From positions 2,951,558 through 3,015,557 of the forward strand of contig CP102060.1 in assembly GCA_024579835.1 (NCBI GenBank): DNA of 64,000 bases, read 5' to 3'. Positions 17,257-25,966 of the stretch are shown here, piece after piece. This DNA comes from Clostridiaceae bacterium HFYG-1003 (GTDB lineage: Bacteria > Bacillota > Clostridia > Clostridiales > Clostridiaceae). Below the pieces are notes generated by a model. The model did not search any database. It saw only the letters and a program-made list of their open reading frames with translations, and was not told the origin of the DNA. Every line of letters starts with the position of its first letter. Positions within the stretch are counted from its first letter, which is position 1. The translations under genes were made by a program, and so were the position numbers.

Positions 17257-17997
17257 ATGAAGCCATTGATTGGAATCACTGCCAGTGTGACCTGGGAAAC
17301 CGACAAAGAGACATTTTCTGGCTACAAGAGAAATTATCTGAGTTTTGACTATGTGGACGCAGTAGCTGCCGGAGGCGGAATTCCGGTTATTCTGCCGGTG
17401 ACCCAGGAACCGGAGGTGATCCGCGAAATGGTGAGCCGGCTGGATGGTCTGCTGCTGTCCGGTGGTTCCGACATTTCTCCCATCCTGCTGGGGGAAGAGC
17501 CTCGGGAACGACTTGGGATGACCATTATGGAGCGGGACCGGAGCGAATGGATGATCCTGACTGAGGCGAAGCAGAGAAAGCTGCCGATTCTTGGCATCTG
17601 CCGCGGTTTTCAGCTCCTGAACTGTTTTTACGGAGGCAGTCTGTTTCAGGATTTATCCGAGTCTGCCGATTTCTACATTCAACATAACTTTAGAGGTCTG
17701 CCCGGTGTTCCGGCTCATTCCGTGATCCTGGAGGAAAACAGCCTCATCCGGGAGCTTCTGGGAGATCACAACCAGGTGAATTCCCACCACCACCAGGCAC
17801 TGGACCGGATCGCGCCGAATTTTCGGGTAACGGCCCGGGCAGTGGACGGAGCGGCGGAAGCCATTGAATTACAGGATCCGGATCAGTTTATTCTCGGCGT
17901 CCAGTTTCATCCGGAGATGATGCATAAATCCCAGCCCCATGTCATGACGATATTCCAGCGATTTGTTCAGGAAGCAGAAAAGTTCAGGGTCCGCTGA
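17257..17997 (+). CDS. Class I glutamine amidotransferase-like hydrolase (PuuD / peptidase C26 type)
   Basis: 246 residues, the normal PuuD length. It starts MKPLIGITA, has the nucleophile cysteine in LGICRGFQLLN and the catalytic His-Glu in VQFHPEM. Family members hydrolyse gamma-glutamyl amide bonds, for example gamma-glutamyl-GABA in polyamine breakdown. GAGGAGA is about 7 bases before the ATG. No other polyamine gene is adjacent, so the substrate is open. Its stop codon lies in the loop of its own terminator. Confidence 0.9.
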   Translation: MKPLIGITASVTWETDKETFSGYKRNYLSFDYVDAVAAGGGIPVILPVTQEPEVIREMVSRLDGLLLSGGSDISPILLGEEPRERLGMTIMERDRSEWMILTEAKQRKLPILGICRGFQLLNCFYGGSLFQDLSESADFYIQHNFRGLPGVPAHSVILEENSLIRELLGDHNQVNSHHHQALDRIAPNFRVTARAVDGAAEAIELQDPDQFILGVQFHPEMMHKSQPHVMTIFQRFVQEAEKFRVR

Positions 17998-18012
17998 CCC
18001 TGAACTTTTTTT
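17979..18012 (+). terminator. Terminator overlapping the end of the amidotransferase gene
   Basis: AAAGTTCAGGGTC (17979-17991) pairs with GACCCTGAACTTT (17996-18008), followed by a T-run. Confidence 0.88.
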
Positions 18013-18127
18013 GCTTCCTCTATGTTTTCAAACGAAGGGTCTGTCAGCCCGAATCCGGATTTTTTGAAAGACCGGTTCCTGGGAGGCTTTGCTGCACAGA
18101 CCCTGATCGGGCGGAAGACGGATTCTT

Positions 18128-19120
18128 CTAAATGTAGCGCTTGCGGCGGAACCACCACAGGCTGCCAAAGACAACCATCAGGGACAGGAAGATGACGCCC
18201 AGATAACCCTGCGGGTGATTCAGCTCGGGCATAAACTCAAAGTTCATCCCGTACCAGCCGGCGATGAGCGTCAGGGGCAGGAAGATGGAGGCGATCACCG
18301 TGAACAGCTTGGCTGTTTTGTTGAAGCTCAGATCAACCTGTGCCTGCCACGATTCCCGGACCTGGGCAATGGTATCCTGGAGGTTGGTGAGCTGCGAGCT
18401 GAGACGGTCGGCTTTGAGGGACAGCTTCATGAAGTACCGGTCGTACCGTTCGGGAATCAGGTCAGACTCGTCAATTTCCAGGATTTCGATAATGTCCTGG
18501 GTGGGCTCGATGTAGCCTTTGAGGAACTGCAGCTCCTTGCGCATCCGGACCAGCAGGTCCATATGCTGATCCGGATCCCGCAGCTGGCGCGGCCTGTACT
18601 TCTGCGCGTCATCCACCTGGACGATTTCCAGGATCTGGTTTTCGAGCTCCAGGGCACGCTGTTCCAATTGCAGGATCAATCGTTTGTCGTTGTCCAGGAC
18701 TGCGTCGATGAAGGTGTAGAGGGCCCGGTAAATTGAGCTTTTATCAATTCGGTTCAACGCATAGCTCAGTTCCTCGAAGTCGCCGTGATACACGATCATG
18801 ACGTTATACTGCCCCAGGAAGACGTTAATTTCCCGGGCAATCAGGTTTTCCTGAGTGGATGGGTCATTCAGGATATTGTTGATAATCAGGAACAGGAGAT
18901 TATCGTAGAACTCGGCATTGGGTGACTGGTTGGCATCCAGGGTTTCGGCAAAAGCCCGTTCGGGAAAGCGGAAAACGCTCTTGAACTCGGCAAATTCACG
19001 CGGGGAGAGCAGTACCAGGTGCTGAGCGGCGGGATTATCGAAAAACGCGCTGTCCAGATCCTGAGCCGAAAGATTCAATGGCGTCGTACTGTCCTTCAGG
19101 CCTAACTGATAAATTTCCAT
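18128..19120 (-). CDS. CorA-type magnesium/divalent cation channel
   Basis: 330 residues with a long charged cytoplasmic domain and two C-terminal membrane helices. The signature YGMNF is at the end of the first helix (ASIFLPLTLIAGWYGMNFEF) and the protein ends in basic WWFRRKRYI. CorA forms a pentameric magnesium (or cobalt, nickel) channel. The start at 19120 follows AGAGG; an upstream ATG at 19159 is less likely. It is a single gene convergent with the amidotransferase. A zinc-exporting ZntB role cannot be excluded. Confidence 0.9.
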   Translation of the reverse strand: MEIYQLGLKDSTTPLNLSAQDLDSAFFDNPAAQHLVLLSPREFAEFKSVFRFPERAFAETLDANQSPNAEFYDNLLFLIINNILNDPSTQENLIAREINVFLGQYNVMIVYHGDFEELSYALNRIDKSSIYRALYTFIDAVLDNDKRLILQLEQRALELENQILEIVQVDDAQKYRPRQLRDPDQHMDLLVRMRKELQFLKGYIEPTQDIIEILEIDESDLIPERYDRYFMKLSLKADRLSSQLTNLQDTIAQVRESWQAQVDLSFNKTAKLFTVIASIFLPLTLIAGWYGMNFEFMPELNHPQGYLGVIFLSLMVVFGSLWWFRRKRYI

Positions 19121-19416
19121 AAGCAGAACCTCTGATTCTTGATACCTATAGAATAGCACATCCGGACAATTCCGGTCGATGCAGCCATTTTCTGTGCGGG
19201 AAATGCAAGGTGTTTCCTGAAACCGTCAATTATCTGAATCAAATATAAATTTATAAATAATGTGTCTTTTACAGGTGGACAGATGGCCGACCTGGTGGAA
19301 TCCTTTACAGAAAGCGGAATCGTAGATGTAAAGAACGTGAAAGTCCAGTAAAATCAACGTTTCTATTCCATAATTTTACACTCAATCCCATGAATGGGGC
19401 GAATGGGTTTGTTAAT
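19121..19416. other. Gene-poor interval with a possible gene remnant
   Basis: At 19283-19351 the plus strand reads MADLVESFTESGIVDVKNVKVQ and then TAA. It has no ribosome binding site and no recognisable family, so it may be a degraded gene end. The rest is AT-rich. Confidence 0.35.
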
Positions 19417-19490
19417 CAAAATTGGCTTTTTCATTAGATTGCCAATTTTGTAAAAACTGCATTGACAATCCCATAATCAGGTTCTAAACT
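19417..19490 (+). promoter_or_regulatory. liv promoter with upstream inverted repeat
   Basis: TTGACA (19462-19467) and TAAACT (19485-19490) are 17 bases apart. Just upstream is the perfect inverted repeat CAAAATTGGC (19417-19426) / GCCAATTTTG (19441-19450), which lies outside the transcript and so is more likely a protein-binding site than an RNA hairpin. Confidence 0.6.
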
Positions 19491-19553
19491 CATTCTATAA
19501 TATTCAATCTTTGTGAATATCTATGAACAGAAGGGAACTACAGGAGGGAAGCA

Positions 19554-20726
19554 ATGAAAAAATCAGTCAGTAAACTAACCGCTCTATTGTTGACATCAGT
19601 TCTACTTGCAGCAGGATGCTCGAATGGCGGATCGACAACGACCCCGTCCAGCGGCGGAACCGCTCCAGCCGGGGGCACCATCAAGATCGGTGTCTTCGAA
19701 CCCCTGACCGGCGCCAATGCAGCAGGCGGACTGCTCGAACTCGATGGCATCAAGCTGGCACACAAACTGTATCCATCCGTTCTGGGACAGCAGATCGAAC
19801 TGGTCCAGGCTGACAACAAATCGGACCGTGTGGAAGCTGCCAATGCCGCCTCTTCACTGGTCAACGCCAAAGTCAATGTCGTTCTGGGCAGCTGGGGATC
19901 CTCACTCTCCATCGCTGGCGGCGTCGCCTTCCAGAATGCCAAGATCCCGGCCATCGGTACCTCGGCGACCAACCCGCAGGTTACAGAAGGCAATCCTTAC
20001 TACTTCCGCGTCTGCTTCATCGATCCCTTCCAGGGAACTGTTATGGCAAACTATGCGTTTACCAAGCTGGGCCTGAAGAAAGCAGTCATTCTGCGCGAAG
20101 TCAACAGTGACTACTCCGTTGGTCTTGCCAAGTTCTTCGAAGAGCAGTACAAGAAACTGGGCGGAACCATCGTCAATACCTTCAATTTCCAGACAGGCGA
20201 CCAGGACTTCAACGCAATCCTGACGAACCTGAAGAGCTCCGGCGCAGAAGTTGTATTTGCTCCCAGCAACTACACGGAAGCTGGACTCATTATCAAACAG
20301 GCCAAGGAAATGGGCATCACCGTTCCGTTCCTCGGCGGCGACACCTGGGAGACTCCTCAGATGGTTGAAATCGGCGGACCGGCAGTGGACGGCGTCGTAT
20401 TCTCCACCTTCTTTGATCAGGATCACCCGCTGACCGCAGAAACCACCAAGTTTATCGAAGAGTGGAAGAAAGAATACCCCGGCAAAGAACCCGCCGCAGT
20501 ATCCGCTCTGGGCTACGATGCTTACCTGATGGCTTACAAAGCCATTGAAGCTGCCGGATCAGCTGATCCAGCCAAGATCCATGAAGCCCTGGGCAAAGTC
20601 AAGGACTTCCAGGGAGCAGCCGGAGTCGTCAATTTCGACGCGAACCGCAATGCGATCAAGGACGCAGTCCTGAAAACCGTCAAGGACGGCAAGTTCACAT
20701 TCTTGGATATCGTTAAGCCGGAATAA
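19554..20726 (+). CDS. livK: Branched-chain amino acid ABC transporter substrate-binding lipoprotein
   Basis: 390 residues. Lipobox A-A-G-C gives lipidated Cys22, followed by a short S/T/G/P linker and a type I periplasmic-binding fold starting TIKIGVFEPLTGANAAGG. The pattern VLGSWGSSLSIAGGVAF and the NFQTGDQDFNAIL region are typical of Peripla_BP_6 (LivJ/LivK) proteins. It captures leucine, isoleucine, valine or related amino acids and passes them to LivHMGF. GGAGGGAAGC precedes the ATG. A terminator-like hairpin separates it from livH. Confidence 0.92.
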   Translation: MKKSVSKLTALLLTSVLLAAGCSNGGSTTTPSSGGTAPAGGTIKIGVFEPLTGANAAGGLLELDGIKLAHKLYPSVLGQQIELVQADNKSDRVEAANAASSLVNAKVNVVLGSWGSSLSIAGGVAFQNAKIPAIGTSATNPQVTEGNPYYFRVCFIDPFQGTVMANYAFTKLGLKKAVILREVNSDYSVGLAKFFEEQYKKLGGTIVNTFNFQTGDQDFNAILTNLKSSGAEVVFAPSNYTEAGLIIKQAKEMGITVPFLGGDTWETPQMVEIGGPAVDGVVFSTFFDQDHPLTAETTKFIEEWKKEYPGKEPAAVSALGYDAYLMAYKAIEAAGSADPAKIHEALGKVKDFQGAAGVVNFDANRNAIKDAVLKTVKDGKFTFLDIVKPE

Positions 20727-20747
20727 TCACCTGACCATCAGGCGATC

Positions 20748-20799
20748 ACTTCCTTCCTCATCGGGGGGACCCCCTGATGAGGAGGGAAGTATATTTTTT
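20748..20799 (+). terminator. Terminator-like hairpin between livK and livH
   Basis: ACTTCCTTCCTCATCGGGGG and the complementary strand to 20790 form a long stem, followed by ATATTTTTT. With no promoter seen before livH, partial read-through is expected. Confidence 0.8.
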
Positions 20800-20813
20800 A
20801 GAGAGGTGATTTC

Positions 20814-21731
20814 ATGAGTACCCAAGCCCTGTTCGAATGGCTGTCGCAAAACCTGCTCAACGCTTTGGCCCTGGGCAGTCTGTATGCTCTTCTGGCCATC
20901 GGCTACACCATGGTATACGGCGTTCTGAAGCTGATTAACTTCGCCCACGGTGATATTTTCATGGTGGCAACCTACTTCTTCTTTTATGCCCTGACCCGTT
21001 TCCAGCTGCCCTGGTATGTCGCCTTCTTCGGCGTCATCATCCTGACGGCTATCCTGGGTATGGCGGTCGAGAAAGTCGCTTACTCAACCATCCGCGAAGC
21101 GCCAAAAGTTACCCTGCTGATTTCCTCCATCGGAGCCTCGTTCCTTTTGGAGACATTGGGAACCGTCGTATTCGGCGGCATCACCAAAAGCATTCCGCAG
21201 CTTCCGCTATTCAACACCGTCATGGTGCTTGGTCCGGTGCGGACCCAGCGTCTGACTTTCATCATCCCGGTTGTGACTGTAATTTTCCTGGTTATTCTGG
21301 TGTATCTCATTGATAAGACAAAAATGGGAATGGCCATGCGTGCTCTGTCCAAGGATCAGGAAACGGCATCCCTGATGGGCGTGAACGTGAACCGGACCAT
21401 TTCCTTTACATTTGCGGTGGGTTCCTCGCTGGCGGCCATCGGTGCCATGCTGTGGGGCCTTAAGTACCCTGCCATTATCCCGCTGATGGGCGTTCTGCCC
21501 GGACTCAAATGCTTCATCGCCGCCGTTGTCGGCGGAATCGGCAGCATCAAGGGTGCTGTTCTGGGTGGTCTCATCATCGGTTTCGGCGAGATCTTCATTG
21601 TTGCCTCGAGCTTTATTACTAAGGTTGATATATCCGGATACAAGGATGCCTTCGCATTCATTCTCCTCATTGTCATCCTGATGTTCCGGCCGGGCGGCAT
21701 CACGAACCAAAAGATCACGGAGAAGGTGTAG
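20814..21731 (+). CDS. livH: Branched-chain amino acid ABC transporter permease
   Basis: 305 residues, about eight membrane segments. It starts with the LivH-type segment NLLNALALGSLYALLAIGYTMVYGVLKLINFAHGD (here split: NALALGSLYALLAIG and YGVLKLINFAHGD) and has the cytoplasmic EAA-like loop with GVNVNRTISFTFAVG. It pairs with LivM to form the channel. AGAGAGGTGATTTC precedes the ATG. It is 2 bases from livM. Confidence 0.93.
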   Translation: MSTQALFEWLSQNLLNALALGSLYALLAIGYTMVYGVLKLINFAHGDIFMVATYFFFYALTRFQLPWYVAFFGVIILTAILGMAVEKVAYSTIREAPKVTLLISSIGASFLLETLGTVVFGGITKSIPQLPLFNTVMVLGPVRTQRLTFIIPVVTVIFLVILVYLIDKTKMGMAMRALSKDQETASLMGVNVNRTISFTFAVGSSLAAIGAMLWGLKYPAIIPLMGVLPGLKCFIAAVVGGIGSIKGAVLGGLIIGFGEIFIVASSFITKVDISGYKDAFAFILLIVILMFRPGGITNQKITEKV

Positions 21732-21733
21732 CT

Positions 21734-22783
21734 ATGGATAAGAAAGTTAAAATCGCACTGAATCTGATGCTTGCTTTAGGACTTCTGACCTTTGCGAACT
21801 TCTCACAGGATATGTTCTCCAATGACACCATCCGCCTCCTGACGCTGTCCCTGATTTACGCCATCGGCGCCATGAGCATGAACCTGATCAACGGGTTTAC
21901 CGGTCTCTTCTCGCTGGGTCACGCCGGCTTTATGGCCATCGGAGCCTACACTACGGCTATCCTGACCCTGAGCCCGGCCAATAAGCAGCAGCTCTTCATC
22001 ATCGAGCCCATTGCCGGTCCCTTGCTGAACCTGAACACGCCCCTGTGGGTCGCCCTGATTATCGGCGGACTCATCGCCGCCCTGTTTGCTCTGCTCATCG
22101 GACTGCCGGTGCTGAAACTCAAAGGTGACTACCTGGCCGTCGCGTCCCTCGGATTCTCCGAGATCCTGGTCATCATCTTTACCAATCTGACGACCATTAC
22201 CAATGGGGCCACCGGCCTCTCCCGAATTCCGGGACTGAAAAACCTGACCGGCATGACCGCCTCGATGAGCCCGTTCTGGCCGATGCTGTTCTTCCTTCTG
22301 ACGCTGCTGCTGCTGCGTAAACTCATCGATTCCTCCTACGGCCGGGCGCTGAAAGCCATCCGGGAGGATGAAATCGCGGCCGAGGCTATGGGCATCAACC
22401 TGCAGCTTCACAAAACGCTGTCCTTTGCCGTTGGCGCCTTCTTTGCCTCCATTGCCGGAGGTCTGCTGGCCGCCTGGGGCACCTCGATCAATCCTGTCCA
22501 GTTCAAGTTTGTCTTTACCTATCAGATCCTGCTCATCGTCGTCATCGGCGGCATGGGTTCGCTGACCGGCTCGATCCTGGCGTCCTTCCTGTATGCCTTC
22601 GGCATGGAGCGGATGCGGATCCTGGATGATATTTCCGGAATTGCCGGCCTGCGCATGGTGGTATTCTCCATCCTGCTGATTCTGGTCGTGCTGTTCTTCC
22701 GGCGCGGCATCATGGGAACCAGAGAGATTACCTGGGAGTCCCTGGCCAAACTGTTTAACCGCAAGAAAGGGGAGGTGAGCTAG
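21734..22783 (+). CDS. livM: Branched-chain amino acid ABC transporter permease
   Basis: 349 residues with about nine hydrophobic segments. It has the LivM hallmarks SLGHAGFMAIGAYTTAIL and GLPVLKLKGDYLAVASLGF, and the coupling-loop sequence AIREDEIAAEAMGIN. GGAGAAGGTG precedes the ATG. It forms a heterodimer with LivH. Confidence 0.93.
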   Translation: MDKKVKIALNLMLALGLLTFANFSQDMFSNDTIRLLTLSLIYAIGAMSMNLINGFTGLFSLGHAGFMAIGAYTTAILTLSPANKQQLFIIEPIAGPLLNLNTPLWVALIIGGLIAALFALLIGLPVLKLKGDYLAVASLGFSEILVIIFTNLTTITNGATGLSRIPGLKNLTGMTASMSPFWPMLFFLLTLLLLRKLIDSSYGRALKAIREDEIAAEAMGINLQLHKTLSFAVGAFFASIAGGLLAAWGTSINPVQFKFVFTYQILLIVVIGGMGSLTGSILASFLYAFGMERMRILDDISGIAGLRMVVFSILLILVVLFFRRGIMGTREITWESLAKLFNRKKGEVS

Positions 22784-23776
22784 ATGGGAAAAGAGCCGAA
22801 TACGCCTCATCCTGATAAAAACCTGCACCCGGATGTATTCCTGGATCCAGGAATCAAACCGGATGAGGGAGCCATGGTCAACATCACCGACTCCCATATC
22901 AAATCGGCCATTCTGCGGACGGACCTGGAAGGCTATGCCAAGCCAGTCGGATCGGAGGACGAAGCAACTGGCCTGACGCCGGTCGCTCCGAAGCCGCCGC
23001 AGGGAGAAGTCGTTCTGAAAACGGAGGCCATTACCATGCAGTTCGGTGGTCTGACCGCCGTCAATGAATTCAACCTGGTTCTGGAAAAAGGCCAGATTGT
23101 TGCCCTGATCGGCCCCAACGGAGCCGGCAAAACTACCGCCTTTAACATGATTACCGGCGTCTACAAGCCGACGAAAGGCCGGGTCTGGTTCAACGGCAAG
23201 GATATCACCGACCTGAAGCCCGATGCCATTACCCGGCTGGGCATCGCCCGAACCTTCCAGAATATCCGGCTGTTCCGCGACCTGACCGTTTATGAAAATG
23301 TCCTGATCGGAAATCACCTGCGCATTCGCAGCAGTTTTCTTTCCGCCACCGCCGGACTTCCCGGCTACCGCAAGGAAGAAGCTCACTTCCGCGAGAAAAC
23401 CGAACGGCTGTTAAAACGGGTCGGACTGTGGGAACTGCGGGCTGAAAAAGCCGGATCCCTGCCCTACGGCAAGCAGCGCCGGCTGGAAATTGCCCGGGCC
23501 CTGGCCACAGAGCCTCAGATCCTGCTGCTGGACGAACCGGCAGCCGGCATGAATCCAAAGGAAACAGACGATCTGACGGAGTTTATCCGGGAAATCCGGG
23601 ATGAATTCAATCTGACGATCTTCATGATTGAACACCACATGCAGGTGGTCATGGGCATTTCCGACAAAATCTATGTCTTCGACTATGGCACCACCATTGC
23701 CGAGGGCAACGCCAAAGAAATTCAAAACAATCAGCGAGTCATCGTTGCGTATCTGGGGGTGGATGAAGATGCTTAA
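22784..23776 (+). CDS. livG: Branched-chain amino acid ABC transporter ATPase with N-terminal extension
   Basis: 330 residues. Walker A GPNGAGKTT is near residue 110, the signature is LPYGKQRRLEIARAL and Walker B is ILLLDEPAAGMNP, all typical of LivG. Usual LivG proteins have about 255 residues with Walker A near 40, so this one has an extra 70-75 residues, rich in D, E, P and K, without predicted membrane segments. The start is well supported: GGGGAGGTGAGCTAG runs directly into the ATG. The extension is therefore probably real; its role is unknown. The gene overlaps livF by 8 bases. Confidence 0.92.
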   Translation: MGKEPNTPHPDKNLHPDVFLDPGIKPDEGAMVNITDSHIKSAILRTDLEGYAKPVGSEDEATGLTPVAPKPPQGEVVLKTEAITMQFGGLTAVNEFNLVLEKGQIVALIGPNGAGKTTAFNMITGVYKPTKGRVWFNGKDITDLKPDAITRLGIARTFQNIRLFRDLTVYENVLIGNHLRIRSSFLSATAGLPGYRKEEAHFREKTERLLKRVGLWELRAEKAGSLPYGKQRRLEIARALATEPQILLLDEPAAGMNPKETDDLTEFIREIRDEFNLTIFMIEHHMQVVMGISDKIYVFDYGTTIAEGNAKEIQNNQRVIVAYLGVDEDA

Positions 23777-24482
23777 AGTGAAAGATCTGGTGGTCGCCTA
23801 CGGCGGCATCCAGGCCCTGCGCGGGGTCAGCTTCGAAGTCCCGGATCACAAGATCGTCACCCTGATCGGTGCCAACGGCGCCGGCAAGTCCACCACGCTC
23901 AAGGCCATCATGAATCTGGTAAAGCCCAAGTCCGGCTCCATTGAGTTTGACGGGGCGGATCTGGTCAAAACGAAAACCGGTCTAATCGTCCAGAAGGGCA
24001 TTTCCCTGGTTCCGGAAGGCCGGCGGGTATTTGCCAATCTGTCCGTACTGGAAAACCTGAAAATGGGCGCTTTCCTGCGGACTGATGCCAAAGGCATTCA
24101 GGAAGACATCGACAAATGCTACGAGCTCTTCCCCCGTCTGAAGGAACGAGCCTGGCAGGAAGCCGGAACGCTGTCCGGCGGTGAGCAGCAGATGCTGGCC
24201 ATCGCCCGCGGCCTCATGGCCAAGCCCAAGGTTCTGATGATGGATGAACCCTCCCTCGGACTAGCTCCTCTTATTGTCCGGGATATGTTCCGGATTATCG
24301 AGGAGATCAACCAGACCGGCGTGACCATTCTCCTGGTGGAACAAAATGCCAATGCCGCCCTGAAGATCGCTCACGAAGCCTACGTTCTGGAAACAGGACT
24401 CGTGACCATGCATGGCACCGGAAAGGAGCTGCTCAGCGATGAAAAAGTCAAGCAGGCCTACCTGGGAACAACGGCTCACTGA
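23769..24482 (+). CDS. livF: Branched-chain amino acid ABC transporter ATPase
   Basis: 237 residues, the usual LivF length. It begins MLKVKDLVVAYGGIQALRG, has Walker A GANGAGKSTT, signature LSGGEQQMLAIARGL and Walker B VLMMDEPSLGLAP. The ATG at 23769 is preferred to the one at 23763 because GGGGTGG lies 6 bases before it. It overlaps livG in another frame and is the last gene of the operon, before the hairpin at 24594. Confidence 0.94.
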   Translation: MLKVKDLVVAYGGIQALRGVSFEVPDHKIVTLIGANGAGKSTTLKAIMNLVKPKSGSIEFDGADLVKTKTGLIVQKGISLVPEGRRVFANLSVLENLKMGAFLRTDAKGIQEDIDKCYELFPRLKERAWQEAGTLSGGEQQMLAIARGLMAKPKVLMMDEPSLGLAPLIVRDMFRIIEEINQTGVTILLVEQNANAALKIAHEAYVLETGLVTMHGTGKELLSDEKVKQAYLGTTAH

Positions 24483-24593
24483 TCCTTTGGCTCACTTGCA
24501 AAGCGAGGGAATTTAAGACAAAGTCAGGCCGTTCAGCCATTCGGACCGCAACCGATCCGGATCGTGCCAGGGCTTGAACAGAACAAGAAATAA

Positions 24594-24632
24594 GAAAGCG
24601 GGAGTCCGGCAGCAATGCAGACTCCCGCTTTC
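24594..24632 (+). terminator. Terminator-like hairpin after the liv operon
   Basis: GAAAGCGGGAGTC (24594-24606) pairs perfectly with 24620-24632; the T-run is weak. A run of ten G follows at 24665-24674, a risk point for assembly. No gene in 24483-24854. Confidence 0.65.
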
Positions 24633-24854
24633 CGCCGTACCGGATCCTGAATCGGCACACCAGCGGGGGGGGGGATGACGCCGGCCACAGGTCCAGGCGG
24701 TGGTGATGAAGGCGATCGTTGACAATTTTCGCTTCCAATGGAAAAATGATGGAAACGAGAGCTAAAATTCTGATCCGTCAGAAAGAAGGCAATGAAAGTG
24801 AAAAACGCTCCATCGAAACAGAGGGAGCGCAAAGCAGAGAGGGGAGCGGGGGAT

Positions 24855-25448
24855 ATGAACAGACGATTGACGGTTGGATTTGCAGTGCTGGTTCTGGGGC
24901 TGGTTTCGTTTGCCTGGTGGACTTCTTCGGATCCGAAGGAAACGGTGCCTGACCAGACAGTGACCATCGAACAGCTGCCGCATGCATCTTATGGCGAGGG
25001 GTTAAGCTATGACGAAATGATCTGGGACAAGCAAAAGATTGGCCTGCCCCTGGATGATCAGCCCGAAGAGCCACAAGGCGAAACCGGCACCTTTCCTGCC
25101 CAGGTGAGGTACTACAAGCTGGCAATGGAGGATTATCACGTTGCGAACTGGTTCAGAAGGTATACTCTGACGCCGGTATTCTATGTCGGCTTATCCTTTT
25201 CTGATCCGGCGGGGACACCGGATCAGATCGTTTCCCTCAACGGCGCCTATGTGTCCACTGAAAAAGGGAATCCCTGCGCTTTTCAGGGCAGAGTCTTTTA
25301 CAAGCTCGAAACCGGAAGGCAGTTCTTTTTTGGCGTTTCCGGGGACACCTATGTACCGGGACTGCTGGACTCACCCTCGGCACCAGGCAGGTTCCTGCAA
25401 AATGTAAGTTTTGACGACAGGTTCTACACTGCTGAGCTGAAACCATAA
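24855..25448 (+). CDS. Unknown secreted or membrane-anchored protein
   Basis: About 197 residues. It has one N-terminal hydrophobic segment (LTVGFAVLVLGLVSFAWW) and an extracytoplasmic domain that I cannot place in a family. The start at 24855 follows a run of GGGGAGCGGGGG; an in-frame ATG at 24792 would add 21 basic residues and is possible. It lies after the liv operon but is separated by a hairpin. No cysteine-rich or catalytic motif is evident. Confidence 0.7.
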   Translation: MNRRLTVGFAVLVLGLVSFAWWTSSDPKETVPDQTVTIEQLPHASYGEGLSYDEMIWDKQKIGLPLDDQPEEPQGETGTFPAQVRYYKLAMEDYHVANWFRRYTLTPVFYVGLSFSDPAGTPDQIVSLNGAYVSTEKGNPCAFQGRVFYKLETGRQFFFGVSGDTYVPGLLDSPSAPGRFLQNVSFDDRFYTAELKP

Positions 25449-25517
25449 TAACTGGCAAAATTTTTTCAGGGTGTTCTAGTACCTCCTTGGGACAATAAGG
25501 AGCCTCACCAATTCCGA

Positions 25518-25551
25518 AACAGAACAGGAGCCCGGCGGCTCCTGTTCTGTT
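25518..25551. terminator. 15-bp perfect hairpin
   Basis: AACAGAACAGGAGCC (25518-25532) is the exact complement of 25537-25551. It probably terminates the unknown gene upstream, although there is no T-run. Confidence 0.55.
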
Positions 25552-25659
25552 GACGGCGGTTGTTGCCATACAGGATCACGCAAAACGCGTAATGTATTCC
25601 TTGCGGGATGCCGGGGCACCATCACAGCATGAAGAATTTCTTTCTTCGTTACTCGCAAT

Positions 25660-25694
25660 CCAAGGGAGCAGCTCAATTTGAGCTGCTCCCTTGG
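25660..25694. terminator. Second 15-bp perfect hairpin
   Basis: CCAAGGGAGCAGCTC (25660-25674) is the exact complement of 25680-25694, loop AATTT. It lies just past the end of the small minus-strand frame at 25707 and may terminate it. Confidence 0.55.
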
Positions 25695-25706
25695 CCATAC
25701 GATCAT

Positions 25707-25853
25707 TTAATGTTTTGCCCTGATCGATCGAATACTCAGAAGTACAAAAACATAAAATATGACATCTGATAAACCTGCTGGAGTTACTCCATTGGTAATC
25801 CGAAACTCAGTGAAGTAAGCAATCACAACAAGAGCAATCCCTATCAATTCCAT
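25707..25853 (-). CDS. Possible 48-residue membrane protein
   Basis: The frame gives MELIGIALVVIAYFTEFRI then NGVTPAGLSDVIFYVFVLL, two hydrophobic segments, and a basic end (SIRSIRAKH). It has no clear ribosome binding site of its own but starts 2 bases after another small frame, so translation could be coupled. No family recognised; it could be the remnant of a longer membrane gene. Confidence 0.35.
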   Translation of the reverse strand: MELIGIALVVIAYFTEFRITNGVTPAGLSDVIFYVFVLLSIRSIRAKH

Positions 25854-25855
25854 CG

Positions 25856-25966
25856 TTAATAGCCCGAGGATTGGTATGCTCTAACAGCACCAACACGTTC
25901 CACTCGATCATCGAAGTTCGTGCAGAGTATCACCTTGAGAAGTTTTTCACCGGAATCCTTTTTCAA
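25856..25966 (-). CDS. Possible 36-residue protein upstream of the small membrane frame
   Basis: TTG start with AGGAGG 11 bases upstream; the product contains KLLKVILCTNFDDRVERVGA. Minus strand TTGTCA and TAAAAA 17 bases apart lie further upstream and could be a promoter. No family recognised. The remaining 25967-26254 interval holds nothing else I can identify. Confidence 0.3.
   Translation of the reverse strand: MKKDSGEKLLKVILCTNFDDRVERVGAVRAYQSSGY

Noticed and set aside
21803-23386. 527-codon open frame on the minus strand
   Set aside because: Antisense shadow of livM and livG; rich in Q, G, D and H as such shadows are.
24665-24674. Run of ten G as a phase-variation switch
   Set aside because: It is not in a gene or between promoter boxes; more likely a neutral homopolymer or an assembly risk point.
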